From Rhodalgimonas zhirmunskyi (GTDB taxonomy: Bacteria > Pseudomonadota > Alphaproteobacteria > Rhodobacterales > Rhodobacteraceae), in assembly GCA_030848925.1 (NCBI GenBank), contig JANFFA010000004.1:248001-312000 (forward strand): a stretch of DNA of 64,000 nucleotides, in the 5' to 3' direction. The translations under genes and the position numbers were made by a program. Positions 11,405 through 19,999 of this stretch are shown here, piece by piece; the first letter of the stretch is position 1; each line of letters begins with the position of its first letter. Under the pieces are notes generated by a model that searched no databases, was not told the origin of the DNA, and saw only the letters and a program-made list of their open reading frames with translations.

Positions 11405-13111
11405 ATGAACCTCAAAACAACCCTACTCGGCGCGGCCGCTGCCGTGGCTCTGGCCCCCGCGGCCTGGGCCGAGCGTGGCGCAGATGGCCACGTCGGTGTG
11501 ATCTACTGGCAGGCGCCGTCGATCCTGAACCCGTATCTTTCGGGCGGCACCAAGGACATCGAAGCCTCCTCGCTGGTGATGGAACCGCTTGGTCGTTTTG
11601 ACGAAAACGGCAACATGATGCCCTTCCTCGTGACCGAAATCCCGACGATCGAAAACGGCGGCGTTGCCGAAGACCTGACCTCGATCACATGGAAACTGAA
11701 GGACGGCATCACCTGGTCCGACGGCTCGCCGTTCACTTCGGCTGACGTGAAATTCACCGCCGATTACTGCATGGATCCCGCAGGCGGCTGCGCCCAGTTG
11801 TCGAAATTCGAAGGCATCAAAAGCATCGAAACCCCGGATGACCTGACGGTTGTCGTGACCTTCAAACAGCCGCAGCCCTACCCCTATTCGGCCTTCATGG
11901 GCACCCAGTCGCCGATCATCCAGAAGGCACAGTTTGAAAACTGCATGGGCGCCAAAGCTCAGGAATGCACCGATGCCAACTTTAATCCCGTCGGCACCGG
12001 ACCGTTCGTGGTCAAGGAATTCAAACCCAACGACGTGATCCAGTTCGTCGCCAATGAAAACTATCGCGATCCGGCCAAGCCCGCCTTCGCAACGCTCACG
12101 CTCAAGGGCGGCGGTGACGCGACCGGCGCCGGACGCGCCGTGATGGAAACCGGCGAGTACGACATCGCGTGGAACCTCCAGTTGGCCCCCGATGTGCTGG
12201 CCAAGATGGAAGAAGGCGGCAAGGGCCACGTCGAAGCGGCCTTCGGCACGCTGGTCGAACGGATCGAGATGAACCTGACCGATCCCTCCCCCGACCTTCC
12301 CGAGGGCGAGCGCGCCACTATCAAGCACCCGCACCCGATCCTGTCGGACCTCAAGGTGCGTAAGGCGCTTTCCATGGCCATCGACCGCGCCCTGCTGACC
12401 GAAATCGGCTACGGTCAGGCTGGTAAGCCCAGCTGTAACCTCGTGCCGGCCCCTGCGATCTATGCTTCCGACAACAAAGAGTGCCTGACGCAGGATATCG
12501 AAGGCGCCAAAGCGCTTCTCGACGAAGCCGGCTGGACCGACAGCGACGGCGACGGCATCCGTGACAAGGACGGCAAGAAACTCTCGCTGCTGTTCCAAAC
12601 CTCGACCAACGCCGTGCGTCAGGATTTCCAGGCCCTGATCAAGGATTGGTGGCAGCAGATCGGTGTTGAAACCGAACTGCGCAACATCAACGCCAGCGTG
12701 TTCTTCGGCGGTGATCCGGGCTCGCCCGACACGTTCCAGAAGTTCTACGCAGACGTTGAAATGTATGCCAACAACTTCGACGGTGCCGATCCGCAGGCCT
12801 ATCTTGCCCAGTATCGTTGCGATAACGAGCCCAAGCCGTCGAGCCAGTGGGCAGGCGAGAACATCAACCGCTTCTGCGATCCGGCCTATGACGCGATGAT
12901 CGACGAGCTGGCCAACACCGGCGAACTCGAAAAGCGCGCTGAGCTGGCCAAGAAGATGAACGAGATGCTCACCAAAGACACCTACACCATCGTGCCGCTG
13001 GTCGATCGTGGCCGTGTCACCGGCGTCTCGAACACTCTGGGCGGGTTCAAGCACAGCACATGGGACAGCCTGCTGTGGAACGCGGCCGACTGGTATCGTA
13101 AGAAAGACTGA
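11405..13111 (+). CDS. Peptide ABC transporter substrate-binding protein (SBP family 5)
   Basis: A 568-residue secreted binding protein. The start at ATG 11405 is set by AAGGAGAG directly upstream and by the signal peptide it produces (MNLKTTLLGAAAAVALAPAA, cleavage after AWA). Family 5 hallmarks follow: ITWKLKDGITWSDGSPFTSADVKF (two segments of the conserved signature), NPVGTGPFVVKEF, LKVRKALSMAIDR and PLVDRGRVTGVSNTLGGF. It should deliver a peptide-like ligand in the periplasm to the permeases encoded next. Cys residues (CMDPAGGC, CMGAKAQEC, CDNEPKP/FCDPAYD) could form disulfides. Which peptide or amide it binds cannot be read from sequence. Confidence 0.95.
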   Translation: MNLKTTLLGAAAAVALAPAAWAERGADGHVGVIYWQAPSILNPYLSGGTKDIEASSLVMEPLGRFDENGNMMPFLVTEIPTIENGGVAEDLTSITWKLKDGITWSDGSPFTSADVKFTADYCMDPAGGCAQLSKFEGIKSIETPDDLTVVVTFKQPQPYPYSAFMGTQSPIIQKAQFENCMGAKAQECTDANFNPVGTGPFVVKEFKPNDVIQFVANENYRDPAKPAFATLTLKGGGDATGAGRAVMETGEYDIAWNLQLAPDVLAKMEEGGKGHVEAAFGTLVERIEMNLTDPSPDLPEGERATIKHPHPILSDLKVRKALSMAIDRALLTEIGYGQAGKPSCNLVPAPAIYASDNKECLTQDIEGAKALLDEAGWTDSDGDGIRDKDGKKLSLLFQTSTNAVRQDFQALIKDWWQQIGVETELRNINASVFFGGDPGSPDTFQKFYADVEMYANNFDGADPQAYLAQYRCDNEPKPSSQWAGENINRFCDPAYDAMIDELANTGELEKRAELAKKMNEMLTKDTYTIVPLVDRGRVTGVSNTLGGFKHSTWDSLLWNAADWYRKKD

Positions 13112-13122
13112 TAAAGCAATGG

Positions 13123-13155
13123 GCGCGCGCTCCGGGGCCTCTCCGGGGCGCGCGC
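13123..13155 (+). other. Long GC stem-loop between binding-protein and permease genes
   Basis: GCGCGCGC at 13123-13130 pairs with GCGCGCGC at 13148-13155, and the stem extends inward through TCCGG/CCGGG-type pairs to about 13 bp. It lies 11 bp after the binding-protein stop with no T-run. In ABC operons such hairpins commonly protect the binding-protein mRNA and lower permease expression; that role is inferred. Confidence 0.6.
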
Positions 13156-13204
13156 TTGCATTCGCAGCCCTGCGCAACAAGACCTGTAAACAAAGGCGTC
13201 CCGC

Positions 13205-14269
13205 ATGCTGACCTACACGATCCGGCGGCTGGTTCTCTCCGTTCCCACGCTGCTCTTTATCGCCCTCGTCATCTTCATGCTGCTGCAATTGGCACCGGGT
13301 GATCCGATGGCTCAGGTGCCGCTGACCGTTCCCCCCGAAGTCAAGGCCAAGATGCGCGAAGCGCTCGGCCTCGGACAGCCCGCCTATATCCAGTTCTGGA
13401 AATGGCTGGTCCAGATGTTCTGGATCGAACCACAGGTCTTCATCGACTACCTGACCCAGCGCAGCTTCCTGTTTTCCTGGCTGCCCGATACGCATTTCTA
13501 CACCGCCTGCGGCCCCGAGGTTCAGGGCGCCTGCGACCTGCGCGTGATCTCGTGGCAGACCCGCTCGCCGGTGATGGACATCGTGGTGCAGCGCCTGCCG
13601 CAAACCCTCTGGGTGGTCGGCATGGCCTATGTCGTGGGGGTGCTGATCGCGCTTCCGATCGGCATCTATTCCGCCTACCGGCAATATTCGGTCTTCGATC
13701 AGGCCGGCACGTTCATCACCATGATCGGTTTCTCGATCCCGCCGTTCTTTACCGGCCCGCTGCTGATCGTGCTGTTCTCGGTCAAGCTGGGCTGGCTGCC
13801 CTTCATCTATGACACTACCCACGTCGTGAACAGCTGGGAAAGTTTCGTTTACCAGATCAAGCAGATGATCATGCCGGTGATGGTGCTGGCGCTGCAAACC
13901 ACGGCCCAGATCAGCCGCTTCATGCGCGCCTCCATGCTCGACAACCTCAATCAGGATTACGTCCGCACCGCCCGCGCCAAGGGGCTGGGCGAGGCGGTCG
14001 TCGTCATGGTCCACGTGCTGCGCAACTCGATGATCCCGGTGGTTACGGTGATCGCGCTGCTGGTGCCCGGCATCTTCGGCGGTGCCATCATCACCGAGGT
14101 GATCTTCTCGGTGAACGGCATCGGCCAACTTCTGATCACGGCGCTTTTCGCGAACGATCTGCCGATGGTGATGACGCTGACCTTCATCTTTGCCTTCCTC
14201 ATCGTTCTGTTCAACCTGATTGCCGATGTGCTCTACGGCATCCTTGATCCGAGGGTTCGCTATGACTGA
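13205..14269 (+). CDS. Peptide ABC transporter permease, DppB type
   Basis: A 354-residue inner-membrane permease. It opens with the family's MLTYTIRRLVLSVPTLLFIA membrane segment and the LAPGDPM motif, has about six membrane helices, and carries the EAA loop (RTARAKGLGEAVVVMVHVLR) that contacts the ATPase. The tail DPRVRYD is typical of DppB/OppB. Relative to short homologues there is an insertion of about 60 residues between the first and second helices (residues 60-120), seen in many alphaproteobacterial oligopeptide permeases. The stop overlaps the next start by 8 bp, indicating coupling to the DppC partner. Confidence 0.95.
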   Translation: MLTYTIRRLVLSVPTLLFIALVIFMLLQLAPGDPMAQVPLTVPPEVKAKMREALGLGQPAYIQFWKWLVQMFWIEPQVFIDYLTQRSFLFSWLPDTHFYTACGPEVQGACDLRVISWQTRSPVMDIVVQRLPQTLWVVGMAYVVGVLIALPIGIYSAYRQYSVFDQAGTFITMIGFSIPPFFTGPLLIVLFSVKLGWLPFIYDTTHVVNSWESFVYQIKQMIMPVMVLALQTTAQISRFMRASMLDNLNQDYVRTARAKGLGEAVVVMVHVLRNSMIPVVTVIALLVPGIFGGAIITEVIFSVNGIGQLLITALFANDLPMVMTLTFIFAFLIVLFNLIADVLYGILDPRVRYD

Positions 14270-15233
14270 TCCGGCCACCACGCCCCTCAACGCCCTCGCC
14301 GAGCCCGAGATCACCCGCCCACCGCGCAGCCAGTGGCGCGATGTCTGGGACCAGTTCAAGCATCACAAAGGCGCGCTCTTGGGTGGCGGCTTCCTGCTGT
14401 TCATCACGCTTTCCGTGCTGTTCGGCGATCTGATCTGGCAACTCGATCCGAAAAAGCTCGACATCCGGGCCAAGGACATGCGCCCGATCTACACCGCCAT
14501 CTGGGACAGCGGCGCCAAGGTCGGCTGGAACCACCCGCTCGGCACCGATCAACTGGGCCGCGATCAACTGGCCCAGATCCTTGCCGGGGGACGCACCTCG
14601 ATGGCCGTGGGCTGGGCGGCGATGCTGCTCACCATGCTGATCGGCACCACCATCGGCGTCGCGGCGGGCTACTTCAAGCGGCTCGAAGGGCCGCTCATGC
14701 GCCTCACCGATCTGTTCCTCAGCTTGCCGATCCTGCCCTTGATGCTGGTCGCGGTGACACTGTTCCGGCAACCGCTCAGGGCGAATTTCGGCCCCGAGGG
14801 TGGCATGTTCATCCTGATCGTCTGCGTCATCGGCGTCACCTCGTGGATGCAGACCGCCCGCATCGTGCGCGGTGAGGTCATGGCCATCAAGGAACGTGAG
14901 TTCGTCCTCGCCGCGCGGGCCTCTGGCACCAAGTCGCGCGGCATCATCCTGCGGCATTTGCTGCCCAACGTACTTTCTCCGATCATGGTGTCGGCCACGC
15001 TGGGCCTTGCCACCGCGATCATCACCGAAAGCGCGCTCAGCTTCCTTGGCGTCGGCTTCCCCTCGGACTATCCGACATGGGGCAAGATGCTGGCCGATGC
15101 GGTCGACCGGATGCAGGAATTCCCCGAACGGGTGATGCTGCCCGGTGTCGCGATCTCGCTCACCGTGCTGGCGGTGAACTACTTGGGCGATGGCCTGCGC
15201 GACGCGCTCGATCCGCGTATTCGCGGCCGCTGA
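14262..15233 (+). CDS. Peptide ABC transporter permease, DppC type
   Basis: A 323-residue partner permease. The start at ATG 14262 overlaps the dppB-like stop; an earlier in-frame start at 14220 would sit inside the preceding gene. Hallmarks are WNHPLGTDQLGRDQLAQIL followed by GGRTSM, the EAA loop (VLAARASGTKSRGIILRHLL), ALSFLGVGFPSDYPTWGKML and the end YLGDGLRDALDPR. Together with DppB it forms the membrane channel served by the fused ATPase encoded on the other strand. It is the last gene of the + strand operon and is followed by a strong hairpin. Confidence 0.95.
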   Translation: MTDPATTPLNALAEPEITRPPRSQWRDVWDQFKHHKGALLGGGFLLFITLSVLFGDLIWQLDPKKLDIRAKDMRPIYTAIWDSGAKVGWNHPLGTDQLGRDQLAQILAGGRTSMAVGWAAMLLTMLIGTTIGVAAGYFKRLEGPLMRLTDLFLSLPILPLMLVAVTLFRQPLRANFGPEGGMFILIVCVIGVTSWMQTARIVRGEVMAIKEREFVLAARASGTKSRGIILRHLLPNVLSPIMVSATLGLATAIITESALSFLGVGFPSDYPTWGKMLADAVDRMQEFPERVMLPGVAISLTVLAVNYLGDGLRDALDPRIRGR

Positions 15234-15244
15234 GACATGATCAC

Positions 15245-15280
15245 GGCGCGGCCCGGCGAATAAGAACGCCGGGCCGCGCC
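15245..15280 (+). terminator. 14-bp perfect hairpin after the peptide permease operon
   Basis: GGCGCGGCCCGGCG (15245-15258) and CGCCGGGCCGCGCC (15267-15280) are perfect complements around an 8-nt A-rich loop. The stem starts 11 bp after the dppC-like stop. No T-run follows, so termination may need Rho, but it clearly marks the operon end. Confidence 0.65.
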
Positions 15281-15463
15281 GCGCCACTCAAGGCAAATCG
15301 CGGCGCAGAACCCGCACCACAGGGCGAACATCAGATCGCCCAAGCCCCCTAAAACAGAACAATATCCTACCCACCCTAAGCGGCAGCGCCCCCCGTGCCC
15401 TTGCCACGCGGCATCCTCCCGTCCAAATGCGGAAAGAATTCCACATTCGACAGGAGACGCGCG

Positions 15464-16537
15464 ATGTTCGAATCCCTCGGCCTCGAAGACACCACCCCGC
15501 TCCAGGCCAGCCTCTGGCTTGGTCTGGCCATCGGCCTCGCCTTCGGCGTTCTGGCCCAGATCACCCGCTTCTGCCTGCGGCGCAGCATCAGCGGCCCGAA
15601 CCGCGCAGAAGCTGCCGGCACTTGGGCCATGGCCCTTGCCGTGGCGCTGATCGGCACGCAAGCCGCTGTTGCCGCCGGCTGGATCAGCTTTGACGCCTAC
15701 CGCCTGACAACCCCGGATCTGCCGATCCTCGCCCTCGTGCTCGGCGGGCTGGCCTTTGGCGCGGGCATGATCCTGACGCGCGGCTGTGCCTCGCGCCTCG
15801 CCGTGCTGTCGGGCTCGGGCAACCTGCGCGCCGTCACCGTGCTGATCCTGTTCGTCATCACCGCCCATGCCACGCTCAAAGGCGTGCTGGCACCGGTGCG
15901 CACCACGCTGGGCAATGTCACCCTGCCGCTCGGCGACTATGCGACGCTGGCCGCTCTGCCCGGCGGCGCGACGGTCTGGACCGGCGTGATCGCGCTCGCT
16001 GCTCTGGCGCTGGCGCTGCGCTCGGGCGTGGGCCCCGTGCAACTGGCCCTAGCCGCGCTGATCGGCGCGCTGGTCCCGCTGGCATGGGTCGGCACCGGCT
16101 ACGTCCTGCTGGATGAGTTCGACCCCATCGTGCAGCAAAGCCTCGCCTTCACCTCGCCCGGCGCGGAAAGCCTGTTCTACCTCGTCGCCAGCACCGCGAT
16201 CGAGCCGGGCTTCGGCCCCGGCCTCTTTGCCGGGGCGCTGATCGGCGCGGCCCTCGCGGCCCTCTCGCGGCGTGAGTTCGAATGGCAAAGCTTCGAGTCC
16301 CCCCGTCAGACGGGCCGCTACGCCCTTGGCGCGGTGCTGATGGGGCTGGGCGGCGTGCTGGCCGGCGGCTGCACTCTGGGCGCGGGTCTTTCCGGCCTGC
16401 CCACGCTGGGCATCGCCGCCCTCGTCGCCTTCGTCTCGATCATTGCCGGTGGCCTGCTGACCAATCGCCTGCTCAGTGAAACTTCCCGCGAATCCGGCGC
16501 ACGGCCAGCCACACAAGGAATACAACCGGCAGAGTAA
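15464..16537 (+). CDS. YeeE/YedE-family sulfur-compound transporter
   Basis: A 357-residue membrane protein with about nine to ten hydrophobic segments and the pseudo-repeated cysteine motifs of YeeE/YedE (TsuA-like) transporters: TRFCLRR (Cys37), LTRGCASR (Cys108) and AGGCTLGAGLSG (Cys303). In the characterised thiosulfate transporter, conserved cysteines line the path. The start at ATG 15464 has CAGGAG upstream; longer frames lack a site. No tusA-like or sulfurtransferase gene is adjacent, so substrate (thiosulfate, selenate or another sulfur compound) is unclear. Its last 65 bp are antisense to the end of the DUF3422 gene. Confidence 0.88.
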   Translation: MFESLGLEDTTPLQASLWLGLAIGLAFGVLAQITRFCLRRSISGPNRAEAAGTWAMALAVALIGTQAAVAAGWISFDAYRLTTPDLPILALVLGGLAFGAGMILTRGCASRLAVLSGSGNLRAVTVLILFVITAHATLKGVLAPVRTTLGNVTLPLGDYATLAALPGGATVWTGVIALAALALALRSGVGPVQLALAALIGALVPLAWVGTGYVLLDEFDPIVQQSLAFTSPGAESLFYLVASTAIEPGFGPGLFAGALIGAALAALSRREFEWQSFESPRQTGRYALGAVLMGLGGVLAGGCTLGAGLSGLPTLGIAALVAFVSIIAGGLLTNRLLSETSRESGARPATQGIQPAE

Positions 16538-17747
16538 CCACCGCCGTCAACATCCCCTTGTCGAGGCCCTCCAAGGTCTTGGCGAGGGGATAAAGCGCAT
16601 AGGCCACAAGGTTCACCGCGTAGTAAGAAATCGCCACCACCGACAGCCCCTCGACCGTGGTCTGAAGGCGCAACTGCAAATCCGCCCGCCGGTCCATGCT
16701 TTCAAGCAGCGCCTGGTTCTGCGCGCTGCGCTCCACGTCCACGCGCGTGCGCAGCAAATCCCCCGCCCGCACCGCGCGCTCGGCCAGGGCGGTCAACCGC
16801 TTCTCGGCCGCCTTGACGGTGCGCATCGCCGGGTCGAACCGGCGCAGCATGAATTCGGCAAACCCCTGACGTCCCAGAAACCGGCTCTCGCGCATGACAT
16901 GAATGCGCTCATGCACCAGATGCTCATAGGCCGCCGTGGCGCTGAACCGGAAAGACGACTGCGCCGAGATTTCCTCCAACTCGCCTGAGACCTTCAACAG
17001 CGCGTCCAGCGTCGCATCGGCGCGCGCGCCCTCGTGGCCCATCTCCTCGATCAACTCGCCCAGTCGCGCCCCCGCTCTGGACAGTTGCGACGACATCTCG
17101 CGCGCCCGCGCAAACCCCAGCAATGACAGCGTCTTGTAGGTCTCGATTTCGCACAAGCGCTGGACGATCCGCCCGACCCGCCGCGCGCCGATCCCCTCGC
17201 TTGCGAAAACCGCAAAGCGCAGGTGCCCCGCCGGATCGATGCGGAAATCCCCCGCCATCACCGCCGCCCCGTCAAGAACATGGCTCGCCGCGATGCTGTC
17301 CGGGGCCAGCCAATCGGTGATCCGCTCGGCCATCTCCGTCTCGCCCCGCATCGGCTCCACCCGGATCAAAGCCGAGGTCAGCCGCATCCCCGGTGCTTCG
17401 TCCAGCCAATCGGCAGGAAAAACCTCGAACTCCGCCGGATCAAACGGCCGCTCGCCCAGCCCGTCCCGAAACGCGGTATAGGTGACAACCTCGGTATGGC
17501 TCTCCCACTTGATCCAGTGACGCCCGATCTGACCAAAGTAATGCGTCGCGTCCGGCGCCGGGTGCGCCGCGCCATAGCGGTCAAGCAAGGCAACGAGATG
17601 CGCCATATCCGCGCCCCGGTCCCGCCCGGCGGCATTTCCCGGTCGTTTGATCGCAAGATAGGCCGCGGTGCAGGGAACGTTCAGCGCCGGAAAGGGCCGC
17701 GCGTGCAGTTCATTGGCAAGCTCGTATCTGAGCGGATGGTCTTCCAA
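16473..17747 (-). CDS. DUF3422 family membrane protein
   Basis: A 424-residue protein starting MEDHPLRYELANELHARPFP, the recognisable opening of DUF3422, with a soluble alpha/beta part, a helical coiled region (about 215-355, including FRFSATAAYEHLVHERI and the Arg-rich RVDVERSAQNQALLESMDRR) and two C-terminal membrane helices (about 360-380 and 398-416). Biochemical role is not known for the family. It converges on, and overlaps by 65 bp, the YeeE/YedE gene; both stop codons are clear. Its start is about 190 bp from the divergent PPOX gene. Confidence 0.88.
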   Translation of the reverse strand: MEDHPLRYELANELHARPFPALNVPCTAAYLAIKRPGNAAGRDRGADMAHLVALLDRYGAAHPAPDATHYFGQIGRHWIKWESHTEVVTYTAFRDGLGERPFDPAEFEVFPADWLDEAPGMRLTSALIRVEPMRGETEMAERITDWLAPDSIAASHVLDGAAVMAGDFRIDPAGHLRFAVFASEGIGARRVGRIVQRLCEIETYKTLSLLGFARAREMSSQLSRAGARLGELIEEMGHEGARADATLDALLKVSGELEEISAQSSFRFSATAAYEHLVHERIHVMRESRFLGRQGFAEFMLRRFDPAMRTVKAAEKRLTALAERAVRAGDLLRTRVDVERSAQNQALLESMDRRADLQLRLQTTVEGLSVVAISYYAVNLVAYALYPLAKTLEGLDKGMLTAVVTLPVVFLVWLAVRRIRGKFH

Positions 17748-17940
17748 AGTTCCGGCCCTTTCACCACGTCACAGGCACGCGGGCATTTGCCGCGCTGCCT
17801 TTCGCATTTCCCGAAAATACGCGCCACCGCCCCACCCGCAAACCGGCATATCCGCGCAGGTCACGGATTTGTCGGCCCTGCGGCAAGGAACCCGGGCCCC
17901 ACCCCCCGCGTTGATGAGGAAAGCAAAAGGAGAAGTAACC

Positions 17941-18453
17941 ATGAGCACCCATCATCAATCCGACCACGACACCGCCAAGCTTCGCGATGCCCTGTTCGAC
18001 GCGCTCGAAGATCAACGCACCGGTATGCTCGGCGTGCAGGGGTCGTCCTCGCACATGCAACCGATGACCCACTACACCGATGACGGCGCCCCCGTCCTGC
18101 GTTTCATCACCGCCCGCGACACCGACCTCGCGCGTGAAATCGGCACCTCCGGCACGGCCCATTTCACCGTGACCTCGAAAGATACCTATGCCTGCATGAA
18201 GGGCGCCATCCGCCCGGTCGAGGACCGCGCCACGCTTGAGCGCCTCTGGTCGCCCGCCGCCGACATGTGGTTCGAAGGCGGCATCGACGACCCGTCTGTC
18301 CTGCTGCTTGAAATGCCGCTCGATGACGCCGCTGTCTGGACGATCGACGCCAACGCGCTGCAATTCGGGATCGAGATGATCCGCGCCAACCTGAGCGAAG
18401 ATCACAAGCCCGACCTTGGCGACCACGGCATCGTGAAACTGCGCGCGGCGTAA
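17941..18453 (+). CDS. Pyridoxamine 5'-phosphate oxidase-fold general stress protein
   Basis: A 170-residue protein of the PNPOx-like split-barrel fold often named general stress protein 26. Seen: DQRTGMLGVQGSSSHMQPMT near the N terminus, PVLRFITARDTDLAREIG, AHFTVTSKDTYACMKG, and LWSPAADMWFEGGIDDPSVLLL followed by LEMPLDDAAVWT, all arranged as in flavin-binding PPOX stress proteins. ATG 17941 has AAAAGGAGA ten bases upstream. The family binds FMN or related flavins, but the reaction is undetermined. A bidirectional hairpin follows, separating it from pntB. Confidence 0.85.
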   Translation: MSTHHQSDHDTAKLRDALFDALEDQRTGMLGVQGSSSHMQPMTHYTDDGAPVLRFITARDTDLAREIGTSGTAHFTVTSKDTYACMKGAIRPVEDRATLERLWSPAADMWFEGGIDDPSVLLLEMPLDDAAVWTIDANALQFGIEMIRANLSEDHKPDLGDHGIVKLRAA

Positions 18454-18496
18454 GCCCCGCTCAGGGGGTCGCCCTAGGTCAGGACCCCACAAAAAG

Positions 18497-18522
18497 AAAA
18501 GGCGCCCCAAAGGGCGCCTTTT
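18497..18522. terminator. Bidirectional intrinsic terminator between the PPOX gene and pntB
   Basis: AAAAGGCGCCC and GGGCGCCTTTT form an 11-bp stem around CAAA. The U-tract is present in both directions (TTTT on + and TTTTCTTTTT on -), fitting the convergent genes on each side. Confidence 0.85.
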
Positions 18523-18543
18523 CCTATTTCAGATCGCGAATGA

Positions 18544-19986
18544 TCAGTCGATCATCGTCAACAGCTTGGCAATCGAGTCCTTCGCATCGCCATAGAACAT
18601 CCGCGTGTTCTCTTTGAAGAAGAGCGGGTTCTCAATGCCCGAATAGCCCGTTCCCTGCCCACGTTTCGAGACAAACACCTGCTTGGCTTTCCAGCACTCG
18701 AGTACCGGCATACCGGCGATCGGGCTGTTCGGGTCTTCCTGCGCGGCCGGGTTCACGATGTCGTTCGAGCCGATCACGATGGCAACATCCGTATCCGGGA
18801 AGTCCTCGTTGATCTCGTCCATCTCCATCACGATGTCATACGGCACTTTGGCCTCGGCCAGCAGCACGTTCATGTGCCCGGGCAAACGCCCCGCCACCGG
18901 GTGAATGGCGAACCGCACGTTCTTGCCCTTGGCGCGCAAGCGGCGGGTCAGTTCGGCGACGTTCTGCTGGGCCTGAGCCACGGCCATACCATAGCCCGGG
19001 ATGATGATGACGCTATCGGCCTCGTCCAACGCTTGTGCCACGCCGTCCGCCTCGATCGCGATCTGCTCGCCCTCGACTTCCATCGCAGGACCAGTGGTGC
19101 CGCCAAAGCCGCCCAAAATCACGCTGATGAACGACCGGTTCATGGCCTTACACATGATGTAGGACAGAATCGCACCCGACGAACCCACCAGCGCACCGAC
19201 AACGATCAGAAGGTCATTGCCAAGGCTGAAGCCGATCGCCGCCGCGGCCCACCCCGAATAGGAGTTGAGCATCGAAACAACCACCGGCATGTCGGCGCCG
19301 CCGATGCCCATGATCAGGTGATAGCCGATGAACAGCGCCGCAGCCGTCAGGATCAGCAGCGGCACGATGCCACCGGTGTTCAGGTACCAGATCAGGCAGA
19401 GCAGCGAAATCGCAGCCGCAGCAGCGTTCAGCATATGACCGCCCGGCAGCTTCGTGGCCTTGCTCGTCACCTTGCCCGACAGCTTGCCATAAGCAATGAT
19501 CGACCCGGTAAAGGTCACCGCCCCGATCCAGACGCCAAGCGACAGTTCAACCAGCAGAATGCCAAGTTCGACCGACGATTTCTTGGCCAGCAACTGACCG
19601 AAATTGCCCAGGTCCTTGACGGCATCGCCCCCCGCAGCCACGGCCACGGCCGCGTTGCCGATTTCGAAATGCGCGTTATAGCCGACAAAGACCGCGGCCA
19701 GACCGACCAGCGCGTGCATCCCGGCGACAAGCTCCGGCATCTGGGTCATCTCGACCTTCGACGCCAGTTGATAGCCGATGATACCGCCCGCCGCGATCAG
19801 CGGAACAGACAGCCACCACAGGCCCGCGCCCGGCCCGATGAGGGTCGCGAACACCGCCAGCGCCATGCCGACAATGCCATACCACACCGCGCGTTTCGCG
19901 CTTTCCTGCCCGCTCAGACCCCCGAGCGACAGGATGAAAAGAACAGCCGCAACCACATAGGCTGCCGTTGTGAAACCGAATTCCAT
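18544..19986 (-). CDS. pntB: NAD(P) transhydrogenase subunit beta
   Basis: A 480-residue subunit of the proton-translocating transhydrogenase, which reduces NADP+ with NADH at the expense of the proton gradient. About nine membrane helices precede the C-terminal NADP(H)-binding domain III ([14 protein letters not shown] from residue about 300, then [27 protein letters not shown] and [20 protein letters not shown]). Start ATG 19986 has AAGGAGG 9 bases upstream. It lies 13 bp after pntA and before a shared terminator, so pntAB form a two-gene operon. Confidence 0.97.
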   Translation of the reverse strand: MEFGFTTAAYVVAAVLFILSLGGLSGQESAKRAVWYGIVGMALAVFATLIGPGAGLWWLSVPLIAAGGIIGYQLASKVEMTQMPELVAGMHALVGLAAVFVGYNAHFEIGNAAVAVAAGGDAVKDLGNFGQLLAKKSSVELGILLVELSLGVWIGAVTFTGSIIAYGKLSGKVTSKATKLPGGHMLNAAAAAISLLCLIWYLNTGGIVPLLILTAAALFIGYHLIMGIGGADMPVVVSMLNSYSGWAAAAIGFSLGNDLLIVVGALVGSSGAILSYIMCKAMNRSFISVILGGFGGTTGPAMEVEGEQIAIEADGVAQALDEADSVIIIPGYGMAVAQAQQNVAELTRRLRAKGKNVRFAIHPVAGRLPGHMNVLLAEAKVPYDIVMEMDEINEDFPDTDVAIVIGSNDIVNPAAQEDPNSPIAGMPVLECWKAKQVFVSKRGQGTGYSGIENPLFFKENTRMFYGDAKDSIAKLLTMID

Positions 19987-19999
19987 TTGCCCGGCCTCC

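Noticed and set aside
11423..14359. A 978-codon open frame on the - strand
   Set aside because: It is antisense to the binding-protein and permease genes, has no ribosome binding site, and its product is rich in His/Asp/Gly/Arg with no motif; it is a by-product of high GC codon bias.
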